In this document: positions 24,410 to 31,585 of the stretch, one piece after another
How positions within the stretch are numbered: position 1 is the first letter of the stretch
How the letters are laid out: every line of letters starts with the position of its first letter
Translations under genes and position numbers: made by a program
Origin: Streptomyces sp. CB00455
GTDB lineage: Bacteria; Actinomycetota; Actinomycetes; Streptomycetales; Streptomycetaceae
Direction: 5' to 3'
Assembly (NCBI RefSeq): GCF_001905445.1
Contig: NZ_LIVQ01000001.1
Span: 1,550,001-1,614,000, forward strand
Length of the DNA stretch: 64,000 nt
Notes under the pieces: model-generated
Told to the model about the DNA's origin: nothing
The model's database searches: none
Seen by the model: only the letters and a program-made list of their open reading frames with translations

Positions 24410-27343
24410 TCAGTAGCTGGGGAGGGTGCGGGGCCCGAGGTCGCCGCGGGCGGGTGGGTGGGCGATCCGGACGGTGGCGCTCAGCACGGAGAGGCCCTCG
24501 GTGGCGACCACCACGGGCTCCAGGTCGACTCCGATCACCTCGGGGTGGTCGTCCACGAGCCGCGACAGGCGCAGGAGCAGCTCTTCCAGGGCGGCGGTGT
24601 CCACGGGATCGCTGCCGCGCCAGCCGAAGAGGAGGGGTGCGGTCCGGATGGACCGGATCAACCCGGCGGCGTCCCGGTCGGTGGCCGGGACCAGGCGGTG
24701 GGCGGTGTCCCCGAGCAGCTCGGAGGCGACGCCGGCGAGCCCGAAGGACAGCACGGCGCCCGCGGCCGGGTCGATGACGGAGCGGACGACGGTGTCGACG
24801 CCGCGCCGCACCATGGCCTGGACCACCGGCTGGAGCTCGGCGGGCTTGCCGAGTGCTTCGGTGAGGTCCTGGTACGAGCGCCTCAGCTCGGCCTCGTCCC
24901 GGAGGTCGAGGCGTACGCCGCCCAGGTCCGCGCGGTGGCGCAGGTGCGGGGCGGTGGTCTTGAGGGCGACCGGGTAGCCGAGGATCCGGGCGGCCCGGGC
25001 GGCGGCGTCGGGGCTGGGCGCGGGCAGGGCGGGCAGGACGCGGATGCCGTAGCGCCCGAGCAGCTCGCGGGCGTCCCCGTCGGGCAGGGTCAGCATCTCC
25101 CCCGCGCCGAGGCCGGCGAGCAGTCCGGTCAGCTGGCCGGCGGCGCCCGCCTCGTCGATGTCCTCGTAGGCGGGGACGTGCCCGGCCTCGGCGGCGGCCC
25201 GGCGCCACTGGCCGTACCGGACGGCCTCGGCGAGGGCCCGTACGGCGCGCTCGGCGGCGGGGTAGCTCGGGATCCGGACCGCGCCCGTGCCGCCCGCCGC
25301 ATCCCCTCCTGCTCCCCCGCCCGCCGCATCCGCTCCCCCTGCCCCGCCCCCGCCCGCGCCCGCAGCGCCGGCGGGGGGCCGACGGGCGGCGTCGGTCCCG
25401 GAAAGGGCCGGGGCGGATGCGGACGCGGAATCGGGGCCCGGGGCGGACGCGGAAGCCGGGGCCGGGGTGGAGGCCGCCGCGGCGGACGCGGCGCGGGCGC
25501 GGGCGCCGGCCGGGCCGCGCGCGGCGGACAGGGCGTCGACCAGTGCGCCGAGCTCCACGTGCACGACGGCGACGGGCTTGCCCGGCACCTCGGCGACGGC
25601 CTCCCGCAGGGAATCGGCCAGGTCGTCGGCGAGGGCGTGCTCGCTCACCCAGGGGATGGCGGTGACCACCACGGCGTCGCAGTCGTCGGAGGCGAGCGCG
25701 GCGGCCAGGGCCGTGCGGAAGTCCTCCGGGGAGGCCGCCGTCGTGAGGTCGAGCGGGGGCAGCGGGCGCAGGCCCTGGGTCAGGCAGGCGTCGTAGGTCA
25801 GGACGCCGAGGGACTCGGAGTTGCCGAGGATCGCGACGCGCGGTCCGGCGGGCAGTGGCTGCGCGGCCAGCAGCAGGCCGACATCGACCAGCTCCGTCAC
25901 CGTGTCCACCCGGATGACGCCCGCCTGCCGCAGCAGGGCGGAGACGGTGGCCTCGGGCAGGCGGGTGCCGGGTACGACGTGCCCGGCCGGGGTGTGGCGG
26001 CCGCCCTTGGCGACGACGACGGGCTTGAGGGCCGCGGTCCGGCGGGCGAGGCGGGTGAACTTCCGCGGATTGCCCAGGGTTTCCAGGTACATCAGGCCGA
26101 CGTCCGTCGCCTCGTCCTCGTACCAGTACTGCAGGATGTCGTTGCCGGAGACGTCGGCCCGGTTCCCCGCGGAGACGAAGGAGGACAGGCCCTCCCCGCG
26201 CCGCAGCAGGGCGGACAGCAGGGCGATGCCGATCGCCCCGGACTGCGTGAACAGGCCGGTCCGGCCGCGCATGGGCATCGGCGCGGGTGTCAGGGAGGCG
26301 TTGAGTTCGACATCCGGCGCGGTGTTGATCACGCCGAAGGCGTTGGGCCCGATCAGGCGCATCCCGTACGAGCGCACCTGGCGGACGAGTTCGCGCTGGC
26401 GGGCGAGTCCGGCCGGGCCGCTCTCCCCGTATCCGGCCGAGAGCACGACGAGGCCCTGCACCCCGTGCTCACCGCAGGCGGCCACTGCCTCGGGGACGCG
26501 GTCGGCCGGGACCGCGATCACCGCGAGGTCGACGGGGGCGGCGACGGCGGCGATCGTGCGGTAGGCCCGTACGCCGTCGAGGAGGTCGTGGGTGACCGCT
26601 TCGTTGACCGCGTAGAGGTGGCCGTGGAAACCGCTGTCGCGCAGGTTGCGCAGGGCCGCGGCGCCCACGCCGCCGCCGGATCGGCTGACCCCGATCACCG
26701 CGACCGAGCCGGGGGCCAGCAGCCGCTGCACCGAGCGGGCCTCGGCGCGCTGTTCGCGGGCGCGCTGCACGGCGAGGGACTCGGCGGTGGGTTCGAGGTC
26801 GAGGGTGAGGTGGACGGAGCCGTCCTCGAAGCTGCGCTTCTGCTGGTAGCCGGCGTCCGTGAACACCTTGATCATCTTGGTGTTGGCGGGCAGCACCTCG
26901 GCGGCGAACCGGCGGATGCGGCGCTCGCGGGCCACGGCGCCGATGTGTTCGAGGAGCGCGGAGGCCACACCGCGGCCCTGATGGGCGTCCTGGACGAGGA
27001 AGGCGACCTCGGCCTCGTCGGAGGGGCCGGTGGCGGCGCGGCCGTCGGCGCCGATGCGGTCGTAGCGGACGGTGCCGATGAACTCCTCCCCGATGGTCGC
27101 GGCGAGGCCGACGCGGTCCACGTAGTCGTGGTGCGTGAACCGGTGCACGTCCCGGTCGGAGAGCCGGGGGTAGGGGGCGAAGAAGCGGTAGTACTTCGAC
27201 TCGTCGGAGACCTGCTCGTAGAAGCTGACCAGCCGGCCCGCGTCGGAGGGGGTGATGGGCCGGATCCGGGCGGTGCCGCCGTCGCGCAGTACGACGTCCG
27301 CTTCCCAGTGGGCCGGGTACGAGGGGTCCGACGCGGTGGTCAT
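24410..27343 (-). CDS. patA: Bifunctional GNAT acetyltransferase / acyl-CoA synthetase (NDP-forming)-like protein, PatA type
   Basis: 977 aa. Residues about 1-170 form a GNAT domain (FLVQDAHQGRGVASALLEHIGAVARER carries the acetyl-CoA loop). A CoA-binding Rossmann domain follows (VAVIGVSRSGGGVGAAALRNL), then a succinyl-CoA-ligase-like flavodoxin domain (GLFTQSGAIGIALLSALLRRGEGLSSFVSAGNRADVSGNDIL), and an ATP-grasp-like C-terminus. A low-complexity linker of roughly 75 Ala/Gly/Pro/Ser residues (about 620-695) separates them. In S. lividans, PatA with this GNAT-first order acetylates acetoacetyl-CoA synthetase; enterobacterial Pat enzymes have the GNAT at the C-terminus. The synthetase part is thought to act in sensing rather than catalysis. 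Confidence 0.88.
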   Translation of the reverse strand: MTTASDPSYPAHWEADVVLRDGGTARIRPITPSDAGRLVSFYEQVSDESKYYRFFAPYPRLSDRDVHRFTHHDYVDRVGLAATIGEEFIGTVRYDRIGADGRAATGPSDEAEVAFLVQDAHQGRGVASALLEHIGAVARERRIRRFAAEVLPANTKMIKVFTDAGYQQKRSFEDGSVHLTLDLEPTAESLAVQRAREQRAEARSVQRLLAPGSVAVIGVSRSGGGVGAAALRNLRDSGFHGHLYAVNEAVTHDLLDGVRAYRTIAAVAAPVDLAVIAVPADRVPEAVAACGEHGVQGLVVLSAGYGESGPAGLARQRELVRQVRSYGMRLIGPNAFGVINTAPDVELNASLTPAPMPMRGRTGLFTQSGAIGIALLSALLRRGEGLSSFVSAGNRADVSGNDILQYWYEDEATDVGLMYLETLGNPRKFTRLARRTAALKPVVVAKGGRHTPAGHVVPGTRLPEATVSALLRQAGVIRVDTVTELVDVGLLLAAQPLPAGPRVAILGNSESLGVLTYDACLTQGLRPLPPLDLTTAASPEDFRTALAAALASDDCDAVVVTAIPWVSEHALADDLADSLREAVAEVPGKPVAVVHVELGALVDALSAARGPAGARARAASAAAASTPAPASASAPGPDSASASAPALSGTDAARRPPAGAAGAGGGGAGGADAAGGGAGGDAAGGTGAVRIPSYPAAERAVRALAEAVRYGQWRRAAAEAGHVPAYEDIDEAGAAGQLTGLLAGLGAGEMLTLPDGDARELLGRYGIRVLPALPAPSPDAAARAARILGYPVALKTTAPHLRHRADLGGVRLDLRDEAELRRSYQDLTEALGKPAELQPVVQAMVRRGVDTVVRSVIDPAAGAVLSFGLAGVASELLGDTAHRLVPATDRDAAGLIRSIRTAPLLFGWRGSDPVDTAALEELLLRLSRLVDDHPEVIGVDLEPVVVATEGLSVLSATVRIAHPPARGDLGPRTLPSY

Positions 27344-27488
27344 GGGCCTACCTTACGGCCGGGAACCACCGGCCGGCGTGCGCGCGGCGCATGCGGCAAC
27401 CCGGGGCGGAACCATGCAAGCTGGGGAGGGCCGAACGGCGGCAGATCCGGGCCGGAGGCCGGTCGGAGCATTCCGGGCGTCGTGAGAG

Positions 27489-27504
27489 ACTGGTCTAGAC
27501 AACC
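27489..27504. promoter_or_regulatory. DasR-responsive element (dre) upstream of ptsH
   Basis: ACTGGTCTAGACAACC matches the DasR operator consensus ACTGGTCTAGACCACT at 14 of 16 positions, with the central TGGTCTAGAC palindrome core intact. It ends 23 bases before the HPr start codon. DasR is the GntR-type repressor of the GlcNAc/PTS regulon, released by glucosamine-6-phosphate; ptsH is a known target in S. coelicolor. Confidence 0.88.
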
Positions 27505-27527
27505 GTAAGAACCTGAAGGGCATCACC

Positions 27528-27809
27528 ATGGCAGAGCGCCGCGTCAACGTCGGCTGGGCCGAGGGCCTGCACGCTCGTCCCGCCTCGATCTTCGTCCGTG
27601 CGACGACCGCTTCCGGCGTCCCGGTGACCATCGCGAAGGCGGGCGGCGACCCCGTCAACGCCGCTTCCATGCTGGCTGTCCTGGGCCTGGGCGCCCAGGG
27701 CGGCGAGGAGATCGTCCTCGCCTCGGAGGCCGAGGGCGCGGAGGCCGCGCTGGACCGCCTCGCGAAGCTGGTCGCCGAGGGTCTCGACGAGCTCCCCGAG
27801 ACCGTCTGA
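27528..27809 (+). CDS. ptsH: Phosphocarrier protein HPr
   Basis: 93 aa. The central phosphocarrier of the phosphotransferase system takes phosphate from enzyme I on His15 (GLHARPAS) and passes it to EIIA domains. The segment around the regulatory-serine position reads VNAASMLAVLGLG with Ser47, the place phosphorylated by HPr kinase in Firmicutes. The gene is monocistronic, preceded by a DasR site and closed by a strong hairpin. Length and sequence match the Streptomyces family. In streptomycetes HPr mainly serves N-acetylglucosamine and fructose uptake. Confidence 0.96.
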   Translation: MAERRVNVGWAEGLHARPASIFVRATTASGVPVTIAKAGGDPVNAASMLAVLGLGAQGGEEIVLASEAEGAEAALDRLAKLVAEGLDELPETV

Positions 27810-27836
27810 CCCTTCCGGTTCGCCCCACGGCCCGCC

Positions 27837-27879
27837 CGCCGGAGCCGCGACCCCCCGTGCCGGGGCCGCGGCTCCGGCG
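27837..27879 (+). terminator. ptsH hairpin terminator
   Basis: An 18-bp stem with one mismatch, CGCCGGAGCCGCGACCCC pairing with GGGGCCGCGGCTCCGGCG, and a 7-base loop. It lies 27 bases after the HPr stop codon. A short T-containing stretch follows. Confidence 0.8.
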
Positions 27880-27955
27880 TTTGCGCGTGGGGGCGCGGGA
27901 GCGACAGGGCCGCGCGCGCCGGCCTGGAGCGGCAGCCTCCCGGCGACGGCGCGAG

Positions 27956-28071
27956 CCGGAGACCGGAGACCGGAGACCGGAATTCAACCCCCTCGAATTC
28001 AGCCCCATCGAATTCAGGGCCCTCGGATTCAGGCCTCGGATTCGGGCCCGCGGATTCGCGCCCGCCGGAAT
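27956..28071. repeat. Two adjoining short tandem repeats in the ptsH-GntR gap
   Basis: First, nearly four copies of the heptamer CCGGAGA (27956-27981). Then about seven degenerate 13-16-base units each carrying GAATTC or GGATTC (near 27980, 27995, 28010, 28025, 28039, 28053 and 28068). The block lies in a 344-base stretch between the ptsH terminator region and the GntR gene. Open frames through it exist on both strands because the period is close to 15, but they lack starts and known domains. Function unknown. Confidence 0.8.
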
Positions 28072-28153
28072 GGAGCGCGCGGTGAATTCACACGCTCCCT
28101 GAATTACGATCCGACGGCCGCCCACCGGCACCTGCCTTTGTATACGGCGCCTG

Positions 28154-28831
28154 TTAATGACGGCTGCCCGTCATGTTGACGCCAGGTTGCGAAGTGCTCA
28201 CCGCCGGACGGACCCGCGGCCGGTGCGCCCCCGCCGCCCGGTCGGCGTGGAGCGCCATCAGCATCCGGGCCCGTTCCGCGTCACCCCGCGCCACCGCGTC
28301 GACGATCGCCCCGTGCTCCGCCCAGGACTCCACCGGCCGGGCCGGCGCCTGAACCACGTACATCCACGCCACCTTGCGCCGCATCTGCGTCAGCAGCGCG
28401 ATCAGCCCGGGGCTGCCGGACGCCTGCGCGAGGGTCTCGTGGAACCAGCCGCCCAGGGACCGCAGGTCCTCGCCCTGGCCGCGCCTGGCCCGCTCCTGGC
28501 CCAGCCGGACCAGACCGCGCAACACCTTGAGGTGGGCCTCCGTACGCCGCCGGGCCGCTCTGGCGGCCGCCAGGGGCTCCAGCAGGACCCGCAGTTCCAG
28601 GAGGTCCGCGGCCTCCTGTTCGGTCGGCTCCGCCACACAGGCGCCCGCGTGGCGCCGCGTGGTCACGAACCCCTCGGACTCCAGGGTCCGCAGCGCCTCG
28701 CGCACCGGGACGCGCGAGACGCCGTAGCGGCGGGCCAGGACCTCCTCGGTCAGCCTGCCGCCCGGTTCGAAGACCCCGGAGACGATGTCGTCGCGGATTG
28801 CCGTGCATACCGCGTGTGCAGGAATACGCAA
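28154..28831 (-). CDS. GntR family regulator (FadR/FCD subfamily)
   Basis: 225 aa from a TTG start (LRIPAHAVCTAIRDDIVSGVFEPGGRLTEE) with GGAGG seven bases upstream. The winged helix (about 1-70) includes VLARRYGVSRVPVREALRTLESEGFVTTRRHAGACVAE. The FCD ligand domain (about 75-200) has LLELRVLLEPLAA, GWFHETLAQASGSPGL and HGAIVDAVARGDAERARMLMALHAD, with His residues placed as in metal- or carboxylate-binding FCD proteins. Effector and targets are unknown; it stands alone beside ptsH and the M23 peptidase. A start further upstream is open but lacks a ribosome site. Confidence 0.85.
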   Translation of the reverse strand: MRIPAHAVCTAIRDDIVSGVFEPGGRLTEEVLARRYGVSRVPVREALRTLESEGFVTTRRHAGACVAEPTEQEAADLLELRVLLEPLAAARAARRRTEAHLKVLRGLVRLGQERARRGQGEDLRSLGGWFHETLAQASGSPGLIALLTQMRRKVAWMYVVQAPARPVESWAEHGAIVDAVARGDAERARMLMALHADRAAGAHRPRVRPAVSTSQPGVNMTGSRH

Positions 28832-28974
28832 GACCGGACCTCCGCCTATTTCCGACTGCCGCGCGCTCGGAAAGGCATGCGCGTAACTCGACTCTATTGC
28901 AACACGCGACAATTTCCGAGAGCGGCCGGAAAGGACCAGCATTCACCCGGTGCGGCAGCAGCACGGCAGCAGCA

Positions 28975-29007
28975 CGAAGGCCCCGGCTCGGTGAGCCGGG
29001 GCCTTCG
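28975..29007. terminator. Strong hairpin terminator after the M23 peptidase gene
   Basis: A perfect 15-bp stem (CGAAGGCCCCGGCTC and its complement) with a 3-base loop. It lies 20 bases beyond the M23 stop codon on the minus strand, separating that gene from the GntR gene in the same direction. Confidence 0.88.
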
Positions 29008-29027
29008 GTGGAGTGCGGGGGTGCGGG

Positions 29028-29825
29028 TCAGACGCTGACGCCGTGCGAGCGCAGGTACGCGAGCGGGTCGATGTCCGAGCCGTACTGCGAGCCGGTACGG
29101 GCCTCGAAGTGCAGGTGCGGGCCGCTGGAGTTGCCGGTGGAACCCGACAGGCCGATCTGCTGGCCCGGGGTGACCTGGTCGCCGACGGAGACGTTCAGCG
29201 AGTTCATGTGGCCGTACTGCGTGTAGGTGCCGTCGTTGTGCTTGATGACGACGTTGTTGCCGTACGCGCCGCCCCAGCCGGCCTCGACGACGGTACCGGC
29301 GCCCACGGCGTGGACGGTGGTGCCGGAGGCGGCGTGGAAGTCGATGCCCGTGTGGCTGCCGGAGGACCACATGCCGCCGCCCGCGTGGTACTGCGTGCTG
29401 ACGTAGGAGCCGTCGACCGGGGCCACGAAGGTGTTGAGGCGCTTGCGCTCCTCCTCGCGGGCCGCCCGCTCGGCGGCTTCGCGCTCCGCCTTCGCCTGGG
29501 CCTCCGCGGCGCGCTTGGCCTCGGCGGCCCGCTGCTTCGCGTCGGCCTCGGCCTGCGCCTTGGCGGCGGCGTGCTCGGCGGCGCGCTGCTGGGAGTCGGC
29601 CTGGTCCTGGAGGTCGCCCGCGAGGTCCTCGGCGACGACGACGGCGCCGAGCGCGTTGTCCTGGGCTGAGTTGCTGATGCCGTTGTCCGCGGCGAAGGCC
29701 GGGGCGGCGAGGGAGCCGACGACACCCGTGGTGGCGAGGGCCGCGATGCCGGCGTAACCGGCGGTCTTGCGGCTCAGACGACTGGAGCCACGGTGCTTAC
29801 CGGCGGCACGACTGCCAAGGGCCAT
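29028..29825 (-). CDS. Secreted M23 family metallopeptidase (LytM-type) with coiled coil
   Basis: 265 aa. A twin-Arg-free signal peptide is visible (KTAGYAGIAALATTGVVGSLAAPAFA, cut after AFA). An Ala/Glu/Lys-rich coiled coil follows at about 70-130. The peptidase domain (about 135-260) has the zinc ligands in SSGSHTGIDFHAASG (His and Asp) and GPHLHFEAR (HxH). It should cleave peptide cross-links in peptidoglycan or activate another hydrolase, outside the membrane. Its leader contains a c-di-AMP riboswitch, so expression is tied to that second messenger. C-terminus ends at SHGVSV with no wall-binding module. Confidence 0.93.
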   Translation of the reverse strand: MALGSRAAGKHRGSSRLSRKTAGYAGIAALATTGVVGSLAAPAFAADNGISNSAQDNALGAVVVAEDLAGDLQDQADSQQRAAEHAAAKAQAEADAKQRAAEAKRAAEAQAKAEREAAERAAREEERKRLNTFVAPVDGSYVSTQYHAGGGMWSSGSHTGIDFHAASGTTVHAVGAGTVVEAGWGGAYGNNVVIKHNDGTYTQYGHMNSLNVSVGDQVTPGQQIGLSGSTGNSSGPHLHFEARTGSQYGSDIDPLAYLRSHGVSV

Positions 29826-29839
29826 GAAGGGGCTGATCC

Positions 29840-29993
29840 TTTCCTTCCCTCTCGCCTACCGGGTTAGCTGACGGGTTCGGAGCAGGAAGGTCTCCTACGG
29901 GCCTCCTCTTGCGAGGCGGTCCGATTCACCCCAGGGACGCTTGTGGGTCCCCGGCTCCCCAGGCTCGCGCCTGACGGGGACTCGGCGATCGCT
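29840..29993 (-). promoter_or_regulatory. c-di-AMP riboswitch (ydaO-yuaA type) controlling the M23 gene
   Basis: On the minus strand the leader contains the conserved ydaO blocks in order: GGGGAGCCGGGGACCCA, then GGGGTGAATC, a variable stem, GTAGGAGACCTTCC, then CCGAACCCGTCAGCTAACC and GGTAGGC. It ends just before the ribosome site of the M23 gene. In the family, c-di-AMP binding switches expression off; in Streptomyces such elements precede cell-wall hydrolase genes. Boundaries are approximate. Confidence 0.92.
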
Positions 29994-30135
29994 GCCCGGT
30001 GCCGCGGATGCGGCGGATAGAACTGACGGACAGCACGTGTGACGCTAGGCGGATCATCAGCCAATCGCCAAACAGACGCGCCTTTTTGTTGCGTACGCCA
30101 CATCACATACGAGCAACCTCACCACTAAACGGACA

Positions 30136-30173
30136 CAAGGGGCTCCGGCGGGCAAAGCCGCCAGAACCCCTTG
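30136..30173 (-). terminator. Terminator of the M16 peptidase operon
   Basis: A two-part stem, CAAGGGG/CCCCTTG outside and GGCGG/CCGCC inside, separated by an internal loop, with a GCAAAG loop. It starts 20 bases beyond the stop codon of the second M16 gene. Confidence 0.65.
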
Positions 30174-30193
30174 GTGCCGACCGTCAGCGGAGG

Positions 30194-31585
30194 TCAGTTG
30201 GTGACGACGCTGACCTCACCGATGCCCAGCGCCCGCACCGGCGCCTCGATCTGCGCCGCGTCGCCCACCAGGACGGTGACCAGACGGTCCGCCGGGAAGG
30301 CGCTGACGACCGCCGAAGTCGCCTCCACCGTCCCGGTCTCGGCGAGCCGCGCGTACAACTGCGCCTGGTAGTCGTCCGGCAGCTCCTGCTCGACCTGGTC
30401 GGCCAGGGTCCCGGCGACCGAGGCGGCGGTCTCGAACTTCAGCGGGGCCACGCCCACCAAGTTCTGCACCGCCACGTCCCGTTCGGCGTCGGTCAGGCCG
30501 CCCTCCGCGAGGGTGCGCAGCACCTTCCAGAGGTCCTCGAGCGCCGGTCCGGTGTTCGGGGTGTCGACCGAGCCGCTGATGGCGAGCATGGAGGCGCCCT
30601 TGCCGTCGGCGGTCGAGCGGAGCACCTGGCCGAAGGCGCGCACCCCGTAGGTGTAGCCCTTCTCCTCGCGCAGCACCTTGTCCAGACGGGAGGTCAGGGT
30701 GCCTCCCAGGCAGTACGTGCCGAGCACCTGGGCCGCCCAGACCCGGTCGTGCCGGTCGGGCCCGATCCGGCCGATCAGCAGCTGCGTCTGGACCGCGCCG
30801 GGCCGGTCGACGATGACCACGCGGCCGGTGTCGTCGGCGGTCACCGGCGGTACCGGAAGGGGCTCGGCCCCATTGCCCGTCCAGCTGCCCAGGGTGTCGG
30901 CCAGGACGGCGTCCAGGTCGATGCCGGTCAGGTCGCCGACCACCACCGCGGTGGCCGTGGCGGGGCGTACGTGGGCCTCGTAGAAGGCGCGCACGGCCGC
31001 GGCGTCGATCCGGGCGACCGTCTCCTCGGTGCCCTGGCGCGGGCGGGACATCCGCAGGGTTGCCGGGAAGAGCTCCTTGGAGAGCTGTTTGGCGGCGCGG
31101 CGCTGCGGATTGGCCAGCTCGTGCGGGATCTCGTCGAGCCGGTTGCGCACCAGGCGGTCGACCTCGGCGTCGGCGAAGGCCGGCGCGCGCAGGGCCTCGG
31201 CGAGCAGGCCGAGCGCCTTGGGCAGGCGGGACGCCGGGACCTCCAGGGAGACCCGCAGGCCGGGGTGGTCGGCGTGCGCGTCGAGGGTGGCGCCGCAGCG
31301 CTCCAGCTCGGCCGCGAACTCCTCGGCGGAGTGCTTGTCGGTGCCCTCCGAGAGGGCGCGCACCATGATGGTGGCCACGCCGTCCAGGCCCTCGGGCTCG
31401 GCGTCCAGAGGGGCGGCGAGGTTGATCTCGACTGCGATCACCTGCTGGCCCGGGCGGTGGCAGCGCAGCAGGGTCAGGCCGTTGGGGAGCTGCCCGCGCT
31501 CGGGGGCCGGGAAGGCCCACGGCTGCGGTTCCCCGGCCTGCGGCTGCGGATGGAAGGTCATCGTGACGGCTGCGGTGTCGCTCAC
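30194..31585 (-). CDS. M16-family peptidase-like protein lacking the zinc motif
   Basis: 463 aa from a GTG that overlaps the upstream M16 stop by four bases (GTGA). It has the two-lobed M16 fold pattern: LPNGLTLLRCHRPGQQVIAVEINLAAPLDAEPEGLDGVATIMVRALSEGTDKHSAEEFAAELERCGA in the first lobe and LIGRIGPDRHDRVWAAQVLGTYCLGGTLTSRLDKVLREEKGYTYGVRAFG in the second. The HxxEH zinc motif, expected about where ATIMVRALSEG stands, is absent. In two-subunit M16B enzymes one partner is catalytic and the other contributes the substrate-binding arginine-tyrosine pair, as in the second lobe here. Probably the non-catalytic subunit. Confidence 0.88.
   Translation of the reverse strand: MSDTAAVTMTFHPQPQAGEPQPWAFPAPERGQLPNGLTLLRCHRPGQQVIAVEINLAAPLDAEPEGLDGVATIMVRALSEGTDKHSAEEFAAELERCGATLDAHADHPGLRVSLEVPASRLPKALGLLAEALRAPAFADAEVDRLVRNRLDEIPHELANPQRRAAKQLSKELFPATLRMSRPRQGTEETVARIDAAAVRAFYEAHVRPATATAVVVGDLTGIDLDAVLADTLGSWTGNGAEPLPVPPVTADDTGRVVIVDRPGAVQTQLLIGRIGPDRHDRVWAAQVLGTYCLGGTLTSRLDKVLREEKGYTYGVRAFGQVLRSTADGKGASMLAISGSVDTPNTGPALEDLWKVLRTLAEGGLTDAERDVAVQNLVGVAPLKFETAASVAGTLADQVEQELPDDYQAQLYARLAETGTVEATSAVVSAFPADRLVTVLVGDAAQIEAPVRALGIGEVSVVTN

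Noticed and set aside
23699..27508. Plus-strand frame of 1269 codons opposite patA and neighbours
   Set aside because: Antisense to patA, DUF5998 and part of the phosphodiesterase gene. It crosses three gene boundaries and its composition is that of a reversed coding strand.
27956..28071. CRISPR-like array
   Set aside because: Units are 7 or about 15 bases, degenerate and without unique spacers; no cas genes are nearby.
27857..28102. 81-codon frame through the tandem repeat
   Set aside because: Arises from the near-15-base period; no ribosome site, no known domain, and another frame on the opposite strand is equally open.
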